8,328 nt of DNA, taken from positions 1 to 8,328 of the forward strand of contig CANKBT010000122.1 in assembly GCA_947479995.1 (NCBI GenBank). Reading direction: 5' to 3'. The position numbers and the translations under genes were made by a program. Positions 1 to 6,312 of the stretch are shown here, one piece after another. The notes beneath the pieces are model-generated. The model searched no databases, had not been told where the DNA came from, and was given only the letters and a program-made list of their open reading frames with translations. This stretch comes from Frankiaceae bacterium (GTDB taxonomy: Bacteria; Actinomycetota; Actinomycetes; Mycobacteriales; SCTD01). The stretch's first letter is position 1. Every line of letters begins with the position of its first letter.

Positions 1-1066
1 CGGTCGGCGCAGCGGTCGGCGCCGCCCCGCCCGCGGACGGCGCGCCGGCCGGGCCGGCCACCGGCGCGACCACGGGGGCGGCGCCGGTCCCCCCGGCCGC
101 GGCGAGGGCGTACGCGGGAAGCGGCGGCTCGGGCACGTAGCGCGCGCCGGCGACGCCCTGGGCCAGCAGCGCCAGCAGCGCCGCCTGCTGCAGCGGGAAC
201 GTGACCGGGTCGACCTGCGGAGCGAGCAGCTGCAGGCAGGTGGCGGGGTCGAGGCGGGCGGGGTCGGCCGGCCCGTCGTGGCCCACCGCGTCGAGCACCA
301 GCGCGGTCGCGACCGGGTCGTACGTGCCGACGGCCAGGTGCTCGGCGGTGTTGAGCGGGCAGACGTCCTGGGTCGCGACGTTCGTGACCGCCCCGTCGCC
401 GGTGCGCAGCGAGGAGCTGCCGGTCGCGGCGTCGAGGTTGGGCGTCACCACCTCGTCCAGCCGCGTGTAGACGACGGTGTAGTCGATGCCGGCGAAGGTC
501 TCGGTGCCGCTGTTGAGCGCCGCGATGACGTCCGAGCCGGCGGCCTGCTGCCAGAACGCCGGCGGGCAGACCACCTGGCACAGCACCTCGGAGTCGAGGG
601 TGCCGTGGTTGCTGGGCGCCAGGCCGACGAGGTCGTCGACGAGCGGCCGGGTGTCGGGCCAGAAGCGCAGCGCCCAGCGCGGCACCATGCCGCCCTGGCT
701 GTGGCCGACGACGTCGACCTGACGGCCCGACGCCGCCGCCATCGTGCGGATCGCGTGCACGAGGTGCTCCCCCGCGACGGGCACCTCGCCGGTCGCCTGC
801 TCGGGGAGCTCCACCGTGCACACCGGCCGGTCGGCGAGGGCGAGCAGCAGGTTGCCGTCGAACTGCGCGGGCGTCAGCGTCGTGCCGGGCACGAGCAGCA
901 CCGGGTCGACGGTCGCGCCGGTGAGGTCGTCGCACACCAGCGCGGCCTCGAGCTGGGCGAGCGGCACCGACAGCGCCGGCCCGGGCCGGTCGAGCGGGGC
1001 GTACGGGCCGGGGTCGGCGGCCGCGGGGGCGAGGGCGAGCGCGGCGGTGAGGACGGCGGTCAGCAC
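1..1066 (-). CDS. Secreted alpha/beta hydrolase resembling Candida antarctica lipase B (3' end missing)
   Basis: Probable exported lipase or esterase hydrolysing carboxylic ester bonds outside the cell. The visible 355 codons begin with a hydrophobic stretch (residues 2-17) ending AAA before Asp18, a short signal peptide that lacks the usual N-terminal positive charge. VPGTT (59-63) would form the oxyanion region. GHSQGG (121-126) carries nucleophile Ser123, TRLDEVVTP (201-209) acid Asp204, and AEHLAV (241-246) His243. Triad spacing, the WQQ-x2-GS segment (172-178) and cysteine pairs near 45/83 and 236/277 match my recollection of lipase B (Ser105, Asp187, His224). From about residue 325 the chain is a Pro/Ala/Gly tail that continues past the edge. 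GTG at 1066 is the only normal start after the in-frame stop of the upstream DUF1028 gene, 42 bp away. Substrate unknown; family call fairly sure, enzyme class less so. Confidence 0.85.
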   Translation of the reverse strand, partial: MLTAVLTAALALAPAAADPGPYAPLDRPGPALSVPLAQLEAALVCDDLTGATVDPVLLVPGTTLTPAQFDGNLLLALADRPVCTVELPEQATGEVPVAGEHLVHAIRTMAAASGRQVDVVGHSQGGMVPRWALRFWPDTRPLVDDLVGLAPSNHGTLDSEVLCQVVCPPAFWQQAAGSDVIAALNSGTETFAGIDYTVVYTRLDEVVTPNLDAATGSSSLRTGDGAVTNVATQDVCPLNTAEHLAVGTYDPVATALVLDAVGHDGPADPARLDPATCLQLLAPQVDPVTFPLQQAALLALLAQGVAGARYVPEPPLPAYALAAAGGTGAAPVVAPVAGPAGAPSAGGAAPTAAPT

Positions 1067-1108
1067 GCCGCCAGTGTGACCCAGGCCGCTCGGTGCGACC
1101 CGGGCCGC

Positions 1109-1927
1109 TCAGGCGGTGCGGCGCAGCTCGGCGAGCACGACGGGGTCGACCCGGCCGTCGTGCCAGCGCATCTCGTAGTTCTCGCGGCCCATCCAGTCGT
1201 AGAGGTCGCGGGCGACGTCGCCGCTGGCGTAGCCCTGCGCGGCGAGCAGCGGCGCCACCTCGGCGGCGACGTCGTCGAGCGGGAGCAGGCTCTCCTCGGG
1301 GCTGGCGCCGAAGTGGAGGTCGTGCAGGTCGAGCATGCGGTCGAGCTCGCCGATCGGCTCCGGGTGGTCGTCGACGCGCAGGTCGACCTGCACGTCGGAC
1401 AGCCCGCCGTAGCCGGCGCCCGGCGCGACGACGAGCAGCGCCGCGGCCTGCTTGCCGCGCGGGTCGCCGCCGGCGTCCTGCCCGGCCGACAGCGCGGCGA
1501 GCAGCCGCCGCGGCAGCGGCGTGCCGGCGCCGGCGTCCCAGGCGGCGAGCATCGCGTCGACGACCTCGGGGCCGGCGAGCATGTTGCCCTGCGCGGCGAC
1601 GTCGGTGCGCGCGGTGCCGCCCGCCCACGGCTGGCAGCGCGCGCCGGTGAAGGTGGCCGCTCCCCCGCGCGCGTCGACGGCGCCGGCCTGGCGCTCCTCG
1701 CGCTGCGGGTCGTCGGCGAAGAAGCGGTCGAGCACGGCGGCGGCCGGCACGCCCTCGGCCAGCAGCGCGAGCCCGCGGCTCTTGAGCTCCAGGTTGGCGT
1801 ACGACTGGGTGGCGACCGCGCCGGCGCCGGCCGCCGCCGCGGGCACCATCGCGCCGGCGGCGAGGAACTTGCTCGCGACCGCCACGCCGACGGCGTCGCC
1901 GTCGCGCCCGACGACCGAGAAGGTCAC
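1109..1927 (-). CDS. DUF1028 family protein (Ntn-hydrolase-like fold)
   Basis: Protein of 272 residues. The start reads (V/M)TFSVVGRDG, typical of DUF1028, followed by the conserved stretch AVASKFLAAGA (17-27) and ATQSYAN (39-45). The family has a structure related to N-terminal nucleophile hydrolases; its reaction is unknown. If Met1 is removed, Thr2 would become the N-terminus and could be the nucleophile, which is inference. Residues from about 205 to the end (including LYDWMGRENYEMR, 242-254) match the C-terminal segment often found in this family and labelled a putative peptidoglycan-binding domain. There is no signal peptide, so it is probably cytoplasmic. The GTG start overlaps the TGA stop of prfB (GTGA), so translation is probably coupled. 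Family assignment is firm; function is open. Confidence 0.9.
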   Translation of the reverse strand: MTFSVVGRDGDAVGVAVASKFLAAGAMVPAAAAGAGAVATQSYANLELKSRGLALLAEGVPAAAVLDRFFADDPQREERQAGAVDARGGAATFTGARCQPWAGGTARTDVAAQGNMLAGPEVVDAMLAAWDAGAGTPLPRRLLAALSAGQDAGGDPRGKQAAALLVVAPGAGYGGLSDVQVDLRVDDHPEPIGELDRMLDLHDLHFGASPEESLLPLDDVAAEVAPLLAAQGYASGDVARDLYDWMGRENYEMRWHDGRVDPVVLAELRRTA

Positions 1928-3042
1928 GCGTCCGCCGGCGCGTCGGCCTGCGCGCGCCGCCAGCGGATGGCGGCCTCGACGAACTCGTCGATCTCGCCGT
2001 CGAGCACCGGCTGCGTCGAGCCGGTCTCCACGCCGGTGCGCAGGTCCTTGACCATCTGGTACGGGTGCAGCACGTAGTTGCGGATCTGCGAGCCGAAGGC
2101 GACGTCGGCCTTGCCGCCGCGGATGGCGTCCATCTCGGCCGCCTCCTGCTCGCGCTTCTTCTCCAGCAGCTTGGTGGCCAGCACGACCATCGCGGTCGCG
2201 CGGTTCTGGATCTGGCTGCGCTCGTTCTGGCAGGAGACGACGATGCCGGTCGGCAGGTGCGTGATGCGCACGGCGGAGTCGGTGGTGTTGACGCCCTGCC
2301 CGCCGGGGCCGCTGGAGCGGAAGACGTCGACGCGGATCTCCTTCTCGTCGACCTCCACGGCGTCGGCGACGTCGACGATCGGGGTGACGTCGATGGCCGC
2401 GAAGGACGTCTGGCGGCGGGCCTGGTTGTCGAAGGGGCTGATGCGCACCAGGCGGTGCACGCCGTGCTCGCCGGCGAGCGTGCCGTACGCGTAGGGGGCC
2501 TTGACCTGGAAGACGACGCTCTTCACGCCGGCCTCCTCGGCCTCCTGCCACTCCAGGACGTCGACCGGGTAGCCGCGCCGCTCGGCCCAGCGGGAGTACA
2601 TGCGCCAGAGCATCAGCGCCCAGTCCTGGCTGTCGACGCCGCCGGCGCCGGGCGAGATCTGCACCAGCGCCTCGCGGGCGTCGTACGGGCCGGACAGCAG
2701 CGTGCGGACCTCGAGGCTGCCGATCTCGCGCTGCAGCGCGGCGAGCTCGCCCTCGGCCTCGGCAGTCGCGGCCTCGTCGGACTCCTCGGCGGCCATCTCG
2801 AACATCAGGCCGAGGTCCTCGAGGCGGCCGCGCAGGCCCTCGACGCGCTCGAGGTCGGACTGCACGGCCGACAGCCGGCTGGTGAGCGCCTGCGCCTTGG
2901 CGGTGTCGTCCCACAGGTCGGGCAGGCCGGCCTGCTCCTCGAGGTCGCGCAGCTCGACGCGCAGCGCGGGCAGGTCGAGCACCTTCTCGATGCTCTGGAG
3001 GGTGGCGTCCAGCGCCTGCAGGTCGCTCGTCCGGTCAGCCAC
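1924..3042 (-). CDS. prfB: Peptide chain release factor 2 (RF2)
   Basis: Class I release factor that recognises UGA and UAA in the ribosomal A site and triggers hydrolysis of peptidyl-tRNA. The 372 residues include an N-terminal helical domain (about 1-115), the stop-codon recognition tripeptide SPF at 202-204, and the catalytic GGQ at 247-249. The GGQ glutamine is normally methylated by PrmC. Length and motif spacing match E. coli RF2 closely. The actinobacterial wording FRSSGPGGQ and NTTDSAVR is present. The gene is one continuous frame: there is no internal TGA near the start and so no autoregulatory +1 frameshift site as in E. coli. The GTG start has no clear purine-rich ribosome site upstream. 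It diverges from the alkyltransferase gene by 17 bp, so its promoter must lie inside that gene unless the message is leaderless. Confidence 0.97.
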   Translation of the reverse strand: MADRTSDLQALDATLQSIEKVLDLPALRVELRDLEEQAGLPDLWDDTAKAQALTSRLSAVQSDLERVEGLRGRLEDLGLMFEMAAEESDEAATAEAEGELAALQREIGSLEVRTLLSGPYDAREALVQISPGAGGVDSQDWALMLWRMYSRWAERRGYPVDVLEWQEAEEAGVKSVVFQVKAPYAYGTLAGEHGVHRLVRISPFDNQARRQTSFAAIDVTPIVDVADAVEVDEKEIRVDVFRSSGPGGQGVNTTDSAVRITHLPTGIVVSCQNERSQIQNRATAMVVLATKLLEKKREQEAAEMDAIRGGKADVAFGSQIRNYVLHPYQMVKDLRTGVETGSTQPVLDGEIDEFVEAAIRWRRAQADAPADA

Positions 3043-3049
3043 GAGGTCC

Positions 3050-3053
3050 GAGG
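3050..3053 (+). promoter_or_regulatory. Shine-Dalgarno GAGG for the alkyltransferase gene
   Basis: GAGG ends 6 bases before GTG at 3060 and 21 bases before ATG at 3075. This spacing favours the GTG start although the ATG gives a conventional-looking N-terminus. Confidence 0.5.
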
Positions 3054-3059
3054 CTAGTC

Positions 3060-3584
3060 GTGGACACTGGCCGCATGGGCGGGTGGGCGCTGTTCGCGAC
3101 GGCGGTCGGCACGTGCGGCGTCGCGTGGCGCGACGGGGCCGTGACGGCCGTCGAGCTGCCCGACGCCTGCCCGGGGCGGCTCTCGCGCGCCGCCGGCGGC
3201 GCGGCCGAGGCGGCGCCGCCGGGCTGGGTCGGCGTCGCGGCGATGACCGCGCTGCTGCGCGGCGAGCCGGTCGACCTCGGGCACGTGCCGCTCGACTGGT
3301 CGGGCGTCCCGCCCTTCCACCGCGGGGTCTACGAGGTGACGCGCGCGATCCCGCCCGGCACGACGCTGTCGTACGGCGAGGTCGCCGCCCGCGTCGGCTC
3401 GCCGGGCGCCGCGCGGGCGGTCGGCCAGGCGCTCGGCGCGAACCCCTTCCCGGTCGTCGTGCCGTGCCACCGGGTGCTCGCCGCCGGCGGGCAGATCGGC
3501 GGGTTCTCGGCCGGCGGCGGCGCCGCCACCAAGCGCCGGATGCTCGAGGCCGAGGGCGCCCCCGGCTTCCAGGTGCTGTTCTGA
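3060..3584 (+). CDS. ogt: Methylated-DNA-[protein]-cysteine S-methyltransferase (O6-alkylguanine-DNA alkyltransferase)
   Basis: Suicide DNA-repair protein that moves the alkyl group from O6-alkylguanine (and O4-alkylthymine) to its own cysteine. From GTG 3060 it has 174 residues, the usual length for Ogt/MGMT. The active-site motif PCHRV lies at 135-139 with acceptor Cys136. Upstream are TTLSYGEVA (101-109; Tyr105 in the DNA-binding helix), Arg119 at the arginine-finger position, and Asn128 in NPFP at the usual asparagine hinge. GGFS (147-150) follows. The N-terminal half is the poorly conserved ribonuclease-like domain. Starting at ATG 3075 would drop five residues. The stop lies 4 bp from the stop of the convergent EAL-DICT gene, and no terminator fits between. 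No Ada-type regulatory domain is present. The symbol ogt is used for the single-domain type. Confidence 0.93.
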   Translation: MDTGRMGGWALFATAVGTCGVAWRDGAVTAVELPDACPGRLSRAAGGAAEAAPPGWVGVAAMTALLRGEPVDLGHVPLDWSGVPPFHRGVYEVTRAIPPGTTLSYGEVAARVGSPGAARAVGQALGANPFPVVVPCHRVLAAGGQIGGFSAGGGAATKRRMLEAEGAPGFQVLF

Positions 3585-3588
3585 GGCG

Positions 3589-4794
3589 CTAGCCGACCCG
3601 GCGCGGCACGACGTGCCGCAGCAGCGAGCGGCCGGCCTCGACGACCAGCTCGCGCTGGTGCGTGACGACGTAGTCGTACGCGTCCTCGCCCGGGCGGCTC
3701 TGCCGCGCGACGAGGGCGCCGGCGTAGTGCGGGCCGACGACGACGACCGACCACTCGTCGCCGAGCCGGTGCCCGGCGGGCAGCGCGGCCGAGCGCACGC
3801 CCGGCCCGGCGGCCACCGCGCCGCCGGTGCGCAGCGCGGCGACGAACGAGCCGCGCCCGGCGAGCCGGTCGTAGCGGGCGGTGGTGGCGGCGTCGAGCTC
3901 CTCGCCGTCGGAGAAGGTCGAGAGCACGACCGGGCCGTCGGCCCAGGCGACGGCCTGCTCCTCCAGGTGCGCGGCGACGCTGAGCAGCTGCTGCTTGCCG
4001 GCCCGGCGCACCGGCAGCGCCGCGCGCACGAGCGTGAAGGGCGTCGGCTCGTCGTGCTGCGGCCACGAGCGGTGCAGCGGCACGACCGTGCCGCACTGCG
4101 GCAGCACGTCCGGCAGCGGGCCGGGGTGGCCGTAGAGCCAGCCCTGGCCGAGCGTCGCGCCGAGCGCGAGCGCCGCCTCGCGCTGGTCGGCCTCCTCGAC
4201 GCCCTCGGCGACGACGACCGCGCCGCTGCGCTCGGCCTGCGCCAGCACGGCGCTCATGATGAGGCCGATCTCGGGCGTCGGGCGCTGCTGCACGAGGCGC
4301 AGGTCGAGCTTGACGACGTCGGGCTCGAGGAACGGCATCATCGCCAGCGAGCCGGGGTCGGCGCCGATGTCGTCGAGCGCGATGCCCCACGACCGCTGGC
4401 GCGCCCAGTCGACGAGGCGCAGCAGCTCGGCGGGCTGCTGCACGACCGCGCGCTCGGTCACCTCGAGCACGATGCGCAGCCCGGCCCCGGCGGCCTCGAC
4501 CCGCTCGAGGTGCTCCTGCGGCACGGCGGCCGGGGTGTCGGCCTCGACGTTGACGAACAGCGTGAGGCTGTTGCCGAGCCCCGCGTCGAGCGCGCCGGCG
4601 AGCGCCAGGTCGCGGCAGCGCCAGTCGAACTCCGCGAGCCGCCCGGCCCGCGCGGCGTCGTCGAGCATGTCCGCGGGCGGCCGGGGCCCGCGGGCGAGCG
4701 CCTCGAAGCCGACGACGTCGCCGGTCTCGAGGTGCACGACCGGCTGGTACGCCGCGCGCAGCCCGACGCCGTCGAGGGCCCCGGGGTGCGTCAT
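3589..4794 (-). CDS. EAL-DICT protein, probable cyclic-di-GMP phosphodiesterase
   Basis: Soluble 401-residue protein with an N-terminal EAL domain (about 12-235) and a C-terminal DICT sensory domain (about 253-395). EAL domains hydrolyse cyclic-di-GMP to pGpG. All expected catalytic residues are visible: Glu31 (EALAR), Asn82 (FVNVE), Glu111 (EVTE), Asp141-Asp142 (ALDDIG), Lys162 (VVKLD), Glu197 (AEGVE) and Gln217 (QGWLYG). Their spacing matches active enzymes such as RocR. Loop 6 reads DDIGADPGSL rather than DDFGTGYSSL, the only notable deviation. The DICT part shows KQQLLSVAAHLEE, TARYDRLAGR, DEWSVVVVGPHYAGALVAR and YDYVVTHQRELVV; its ligand is unknown. It has no membrane segment. GGGG lies six bases before ATG 4794. 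It sits 49 bp behind a helical-protein gene and may be co-transcribed. DICT is assigned from remembered family pattern. Confidence 0.88.
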   Translation of the reverse strand: MTHPGALDGVGLRAAYQPVVHLETGDVVGFEALARGPRPPADMLDDAARAGRLAEFDWRCRDLALAGALDAGLGNSLTLFVNVEADTPAAVPQEHLERVEAAGAGLRIVLEVTERAVVQQPAELLRLVDWARQRSWGIALDDIGADPGSLAMMPFLEPDVVKLDLRLVQQRPTPEIGLIMSAVLAQAERSGAVVVAEGVEEADQREAALALGATLGQGWLYGHPGPLPDVLPQCGTVVPLHRSWPQHDEPTPFTLVRAALPVRRAGKQQLLSVAAHLEEQAVAWADGPVVLSTFSDGEELDAATTARYDRLAGRGSFVAALRTGGAVAAGPGVRSAALPAGHRLGDEWSVVVVGPHYAGALVARQSRPGEDAYDYVVTHQRELVVEAGRSLLRHVVPRRVG

Positions 4795-4812
4795 GCGCCG
4801 CCCCGTACCCCT

Positions 4813-4836
4813 CGCCCGGCGGTGTCAGACCGGGCG
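4813..4836 (-). terminator. Intergenic hairpin (possible attenuator or weak terminator)
   Basis: A perfect 7-bp inverted repeat CGCCCGG / CCGGGCG encloses a 10-base loop between the stop of the helical-protein gene and the EAL-DICT start. There is no T-tract after it, so it is not a classical intrinsic terminator. GC-rich actinobacterial terminators often lack the tract. In DNA this rich in G and C such a stem can also arise by chance. Confidence 0.3.
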
Positions 4837-4843
4837 CGCGGCG

Positions 4844-6100
4844 TCAGGCGTCGGCGCGCGCGGCCTGGCGGACCTGCTGCGCGCCCTCCTCGTCGAGGCG
4901 CTCCAGGCGGTCGGCGATGTCCTCGCCGCGCTCCCGGGCGGCCTGCATGCCCTCGCGGAGCTCGTCGAAGTGGGCGTCCCAGTCGCGGCGGAAGCCCTGG
5001 TTGCTGCCCTGCCGCTCGTCCTCGGGGAGCATCCGGCCCTCCCGCAGCGCGAGCCGCGCGTCCTCCAGGTGCGCGGTGAGCCGGCCGACGGCCTGCGCGC
5101 CGGCCTGCAGCTCGCCGGCGAGCCGGGAGATGGTCTCGACGCCGGAGACGCCGTGCCGCTGCGGCGCGTGCTGCAGCCCGGTCGCGGGGGCGGCCGCGGC
5201 CACGGCGCGCTGCTCGGTGAAGGGCAGCTGCTCGGCGACCTCGCGGTCGGCGGCCTGCACGCCCTGCACGACGGCGGCGAACTCCTCGAGCAGCTGGCGC
5301 ACGGTCTGTCGGTAGTCCTGGATCGCGGCCTCGAGCTGGCCGTCGGCCTCGCGCAGGTCGTCGCGCAGGCCCTCGCCGCCGCGGAAGTCGGCGAAGACGG
5401 TGCCGAGCGCGTGGCGGAACATCGGCTCGTGCGGCGCGATGAGGGCGTCGTCGAGGTGCTTGACCAGCCCCTGCCCGTTGACCGGGTCGTACGGCCGCGG
5501 CGGCACCAGCGTGAGCGTGGCGCGCACCGGCTCGCCCCAGGTGTCGCGCCCGCCGTCGCCGCCGGGGACCCGTCGCCAGCTGTCGCGCTCCCCGCCGCGG
5601 TCGTGGTCGTCGCGGCGGTCGTGGTCGTCGCGCCGGTCGCGCTCGCGGCGCTCCTGCTCCTCGCGCTCGCGCTCCTGCTCGCGGTGCTCGTCCATGGCGC
5701 GCTCGGCAGCCGCGTGGCCCTGGGCGTTGACCTGCTGCACCACCTGCACGAGCTGCTGCCGCGCGCCCTCCCAGCGGGCGCGGAGCTCGGGCAGCTGGTC
5801 CTGCTTGCCCTCGCGGAGCAGGTCGTGCTCGCGCTGCACGGCGTCGACGAGCCGGCGGAGCACCACCGCGTCCTGCTCGAGCACGGTGCCGCTGCGCTGG
5901 AGCACCCGGCTCATCGCGACGACGGTGCGGCCGCGGTCGTCCGGGCCGGCGTCGGCGCCCTGGAGCCGCTCGCCGGTGCGGACCAGCTCGTCGCAGACCT
6001 CGGTCAGCCGCTCGACCGCCGTGCGCAGGTGCTGCGGCCGGCCGGGCAGGCGCAGCGCGTCGGGGCCGACCTCGCGGGCGAGGGCGTCGTGCTGGGGCAT
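4844..6100 (-). CDS. Uncharacterised helical, highly charged protein with a low-complexity coiled-coil-like centre
   Basis: I do not recognise this 418-residue protein. Residues 21-130 look helical and carry leucines at heptad-like spacing. Residues 135-175 are a low-complexity Arg/Glu/Asp/Gln run including a doubled RRDDHD. Residues 176-215 are Gly/Pro-rich and probably a linker. Residues 215-300 and 318-415 are again helical, rich in Leu, Glu, Arg and Gln. There is no signal peptide, membrane segment or catalytic motif, so a cytoplasmic scaffold or partner protein is plausible. ATG 6100 is preferred over an in-frame upstream start at 6181 because GGAGGA lies four bases before it and the extra 27 residues look like translated leader. 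It precedes the EAL-DICT gene by 49 bp and diverges from the membrane GGDEF-EAL gene, which hints at cyclic-di-GMP signalling. That hint is inference from position only. Confidence 0.8.
   Translation of the reverse strand: MPQHDALAREVGPDALRLPGRPQHLRTAVERLTEVCDELVRTGERLQGADAGPDDRGRTVVAMSRVLQRSGTVLEQDAVVLRRLVDAVQREHDLLREGKQDQLPELRARWEGARQQLVQVVQQVNAQGHAAAERAMDEHREQEREREEQERRERDRRDDHDRRDDHDRGGERDSWRRVPGGDGGRDTWGEPVRATLTLVPPRPYDPVNGQGLVKHLDDALIAPHEPMFRHALGTVFADFRGGEGLRDDLREADGQLEAAIQDYRQTVRQLLEEFAAVVQGVQAADREVAEQLPFTEQRAVAAAAPATGLQHAPQRHGVSGVETISRLAGELQAGAQAVGRLTAHLEDARLALREGRMLPEDERQGSNQGFRRDWDAHFDELREGMQAARERGEDIADRLERLDEEGAQQVRQAARADA
5598..5633 (-). repeat. Two tandem 18-bp units inside the helical-protein gene
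   Basis: Two copies of an 18-bp unit (5598-5615 and 5616-5633) differ at one base; a partial third copy begins at 5634. They keep the frame and encode the repeated RRDDHD-type segment of the charged region. This looks like in-frame repeat expansion of a low-complexity stretch. Confidence 0.8.
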
Positions 6101-6104
6101 GGGG

Positions 6105-6110
6105 TCCTCC
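6105..6110 (-). promoter_or_regulatory. Shine-Dalgarno GGAGGA for the helical-protein gene
   Basis: On the minus strand GGAGGA ends four bases before ATG 6100. It is the strongest ribosome-binding site in the window and decides the start against the longer open frame from 6181. Confidence 0.75.
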
Positions 6111-6153
6111 CGGGCTCGTGCGTGCCCGCACTTCCTAGCCGAGCGGGCCGGGC

Positions 6154-6170
6154 CGCGGAGGCGCTCCGCG
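6154..6170. repeat. Perfect 7-bp inverted repeat with 3-base loop
   Basis: CGCGGAG, then GCG, then CTCCGCG. It lies 54 bp upstream of the helical-protein start and 142 bp upstream of the GGDEF-EAL start. It could be an operator or a hairpin in the leader transcript. There is no T-tract. Confidence 0.4.
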
Positions 6171-6298
6171 CCTGCGTTCACCCGGTTCCGGCGGTCGCGG
6201 GCCGGCCGGCGGGCGCACGGGGCGGGGCCCCCCGATCGGACGCTCAGGCACGAGGGGGCAGGGTGCCGATCATCCGGAGGGGCGGTGCGGTGCCGTGC

Positions 6299-6305
6299 GA
6301 GGGGG
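6299..6305 (+). promoter_or_regulatory. Shine-Dalgarno-like GAGGGGG for the GGDEF-EAL gene
   Basis: The purine run ends seven bases before GTG 6313 and thirteen before GTG 6319, favouring the former. Another in-frame GTG at 6295 has only GGAGG (6276-6280) upstream, too far away for a good start. Confidence 0.5.
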
Positions 6306-6312
6306 TGGGCAG

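Larger units (their letters stand above)
6101..6312. promoter_or_regulatory. Divergent regulatory region between the helical-protein gene and the membrane GGDEF-EAL gene
   Basis: This 212-bp gap must hold the promoters of both outward-reading genes. I see no convincing -35/-10 pair. It holds several perfect inverted repeats: CGCGGAG-GCG-CTCCGCG (6154-6170), GCCGGCCGGC (6201-6210), GGGGCCCC (6224-6231) and CCGATCGG (6232-6239). GC-only palindromes are common by chance at this base composition, so only the first and last deserve attention as possible operators. Confidence 0.5.

Noticed and set aside
278..2077. A 599-codon open frame on the plus strand
   Set aside because: It is antisense to the lipase-like and DUF1028 genes, both of which have clear family motifs on the minus strand; its composition is typical of a shadow frame.
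1928..2914. Upstream in-frame extension of the DUF1028 gene through the prfB region
   Set aside because: The extension is Arg/Ala/Gly-rich and out of frame with prfB, whose protein is unambiguous. The family start falls at GTG 1927.
3585..3594. GGC-GCTA-GCC as a terminator between the convergent ogt and EAL-DICT genes
   Set aside because: A stem of three pairs is too short and there is no T-tract.
6131..6138. CTAGGAAG on the minus strand as a -10 box for the helical-protein gene
   Set aside because: It lacks the final T of a TANNNT box and no matching -35 hexamer lies at the right distance.
6101..6181. N-terminal extension of the helical protein to an ATG or GTG at 6181
   Set aside because: A strong GGAGGA site sits directly before ATG 6100, and the extension has no helical or signal character matching the rest.
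6201..6231. GCCGGCCGGC and GGGGCCCC palindromes as operators
   Set aside because: Pure G/C palindromes of this length are expected often by chance at this base composition.
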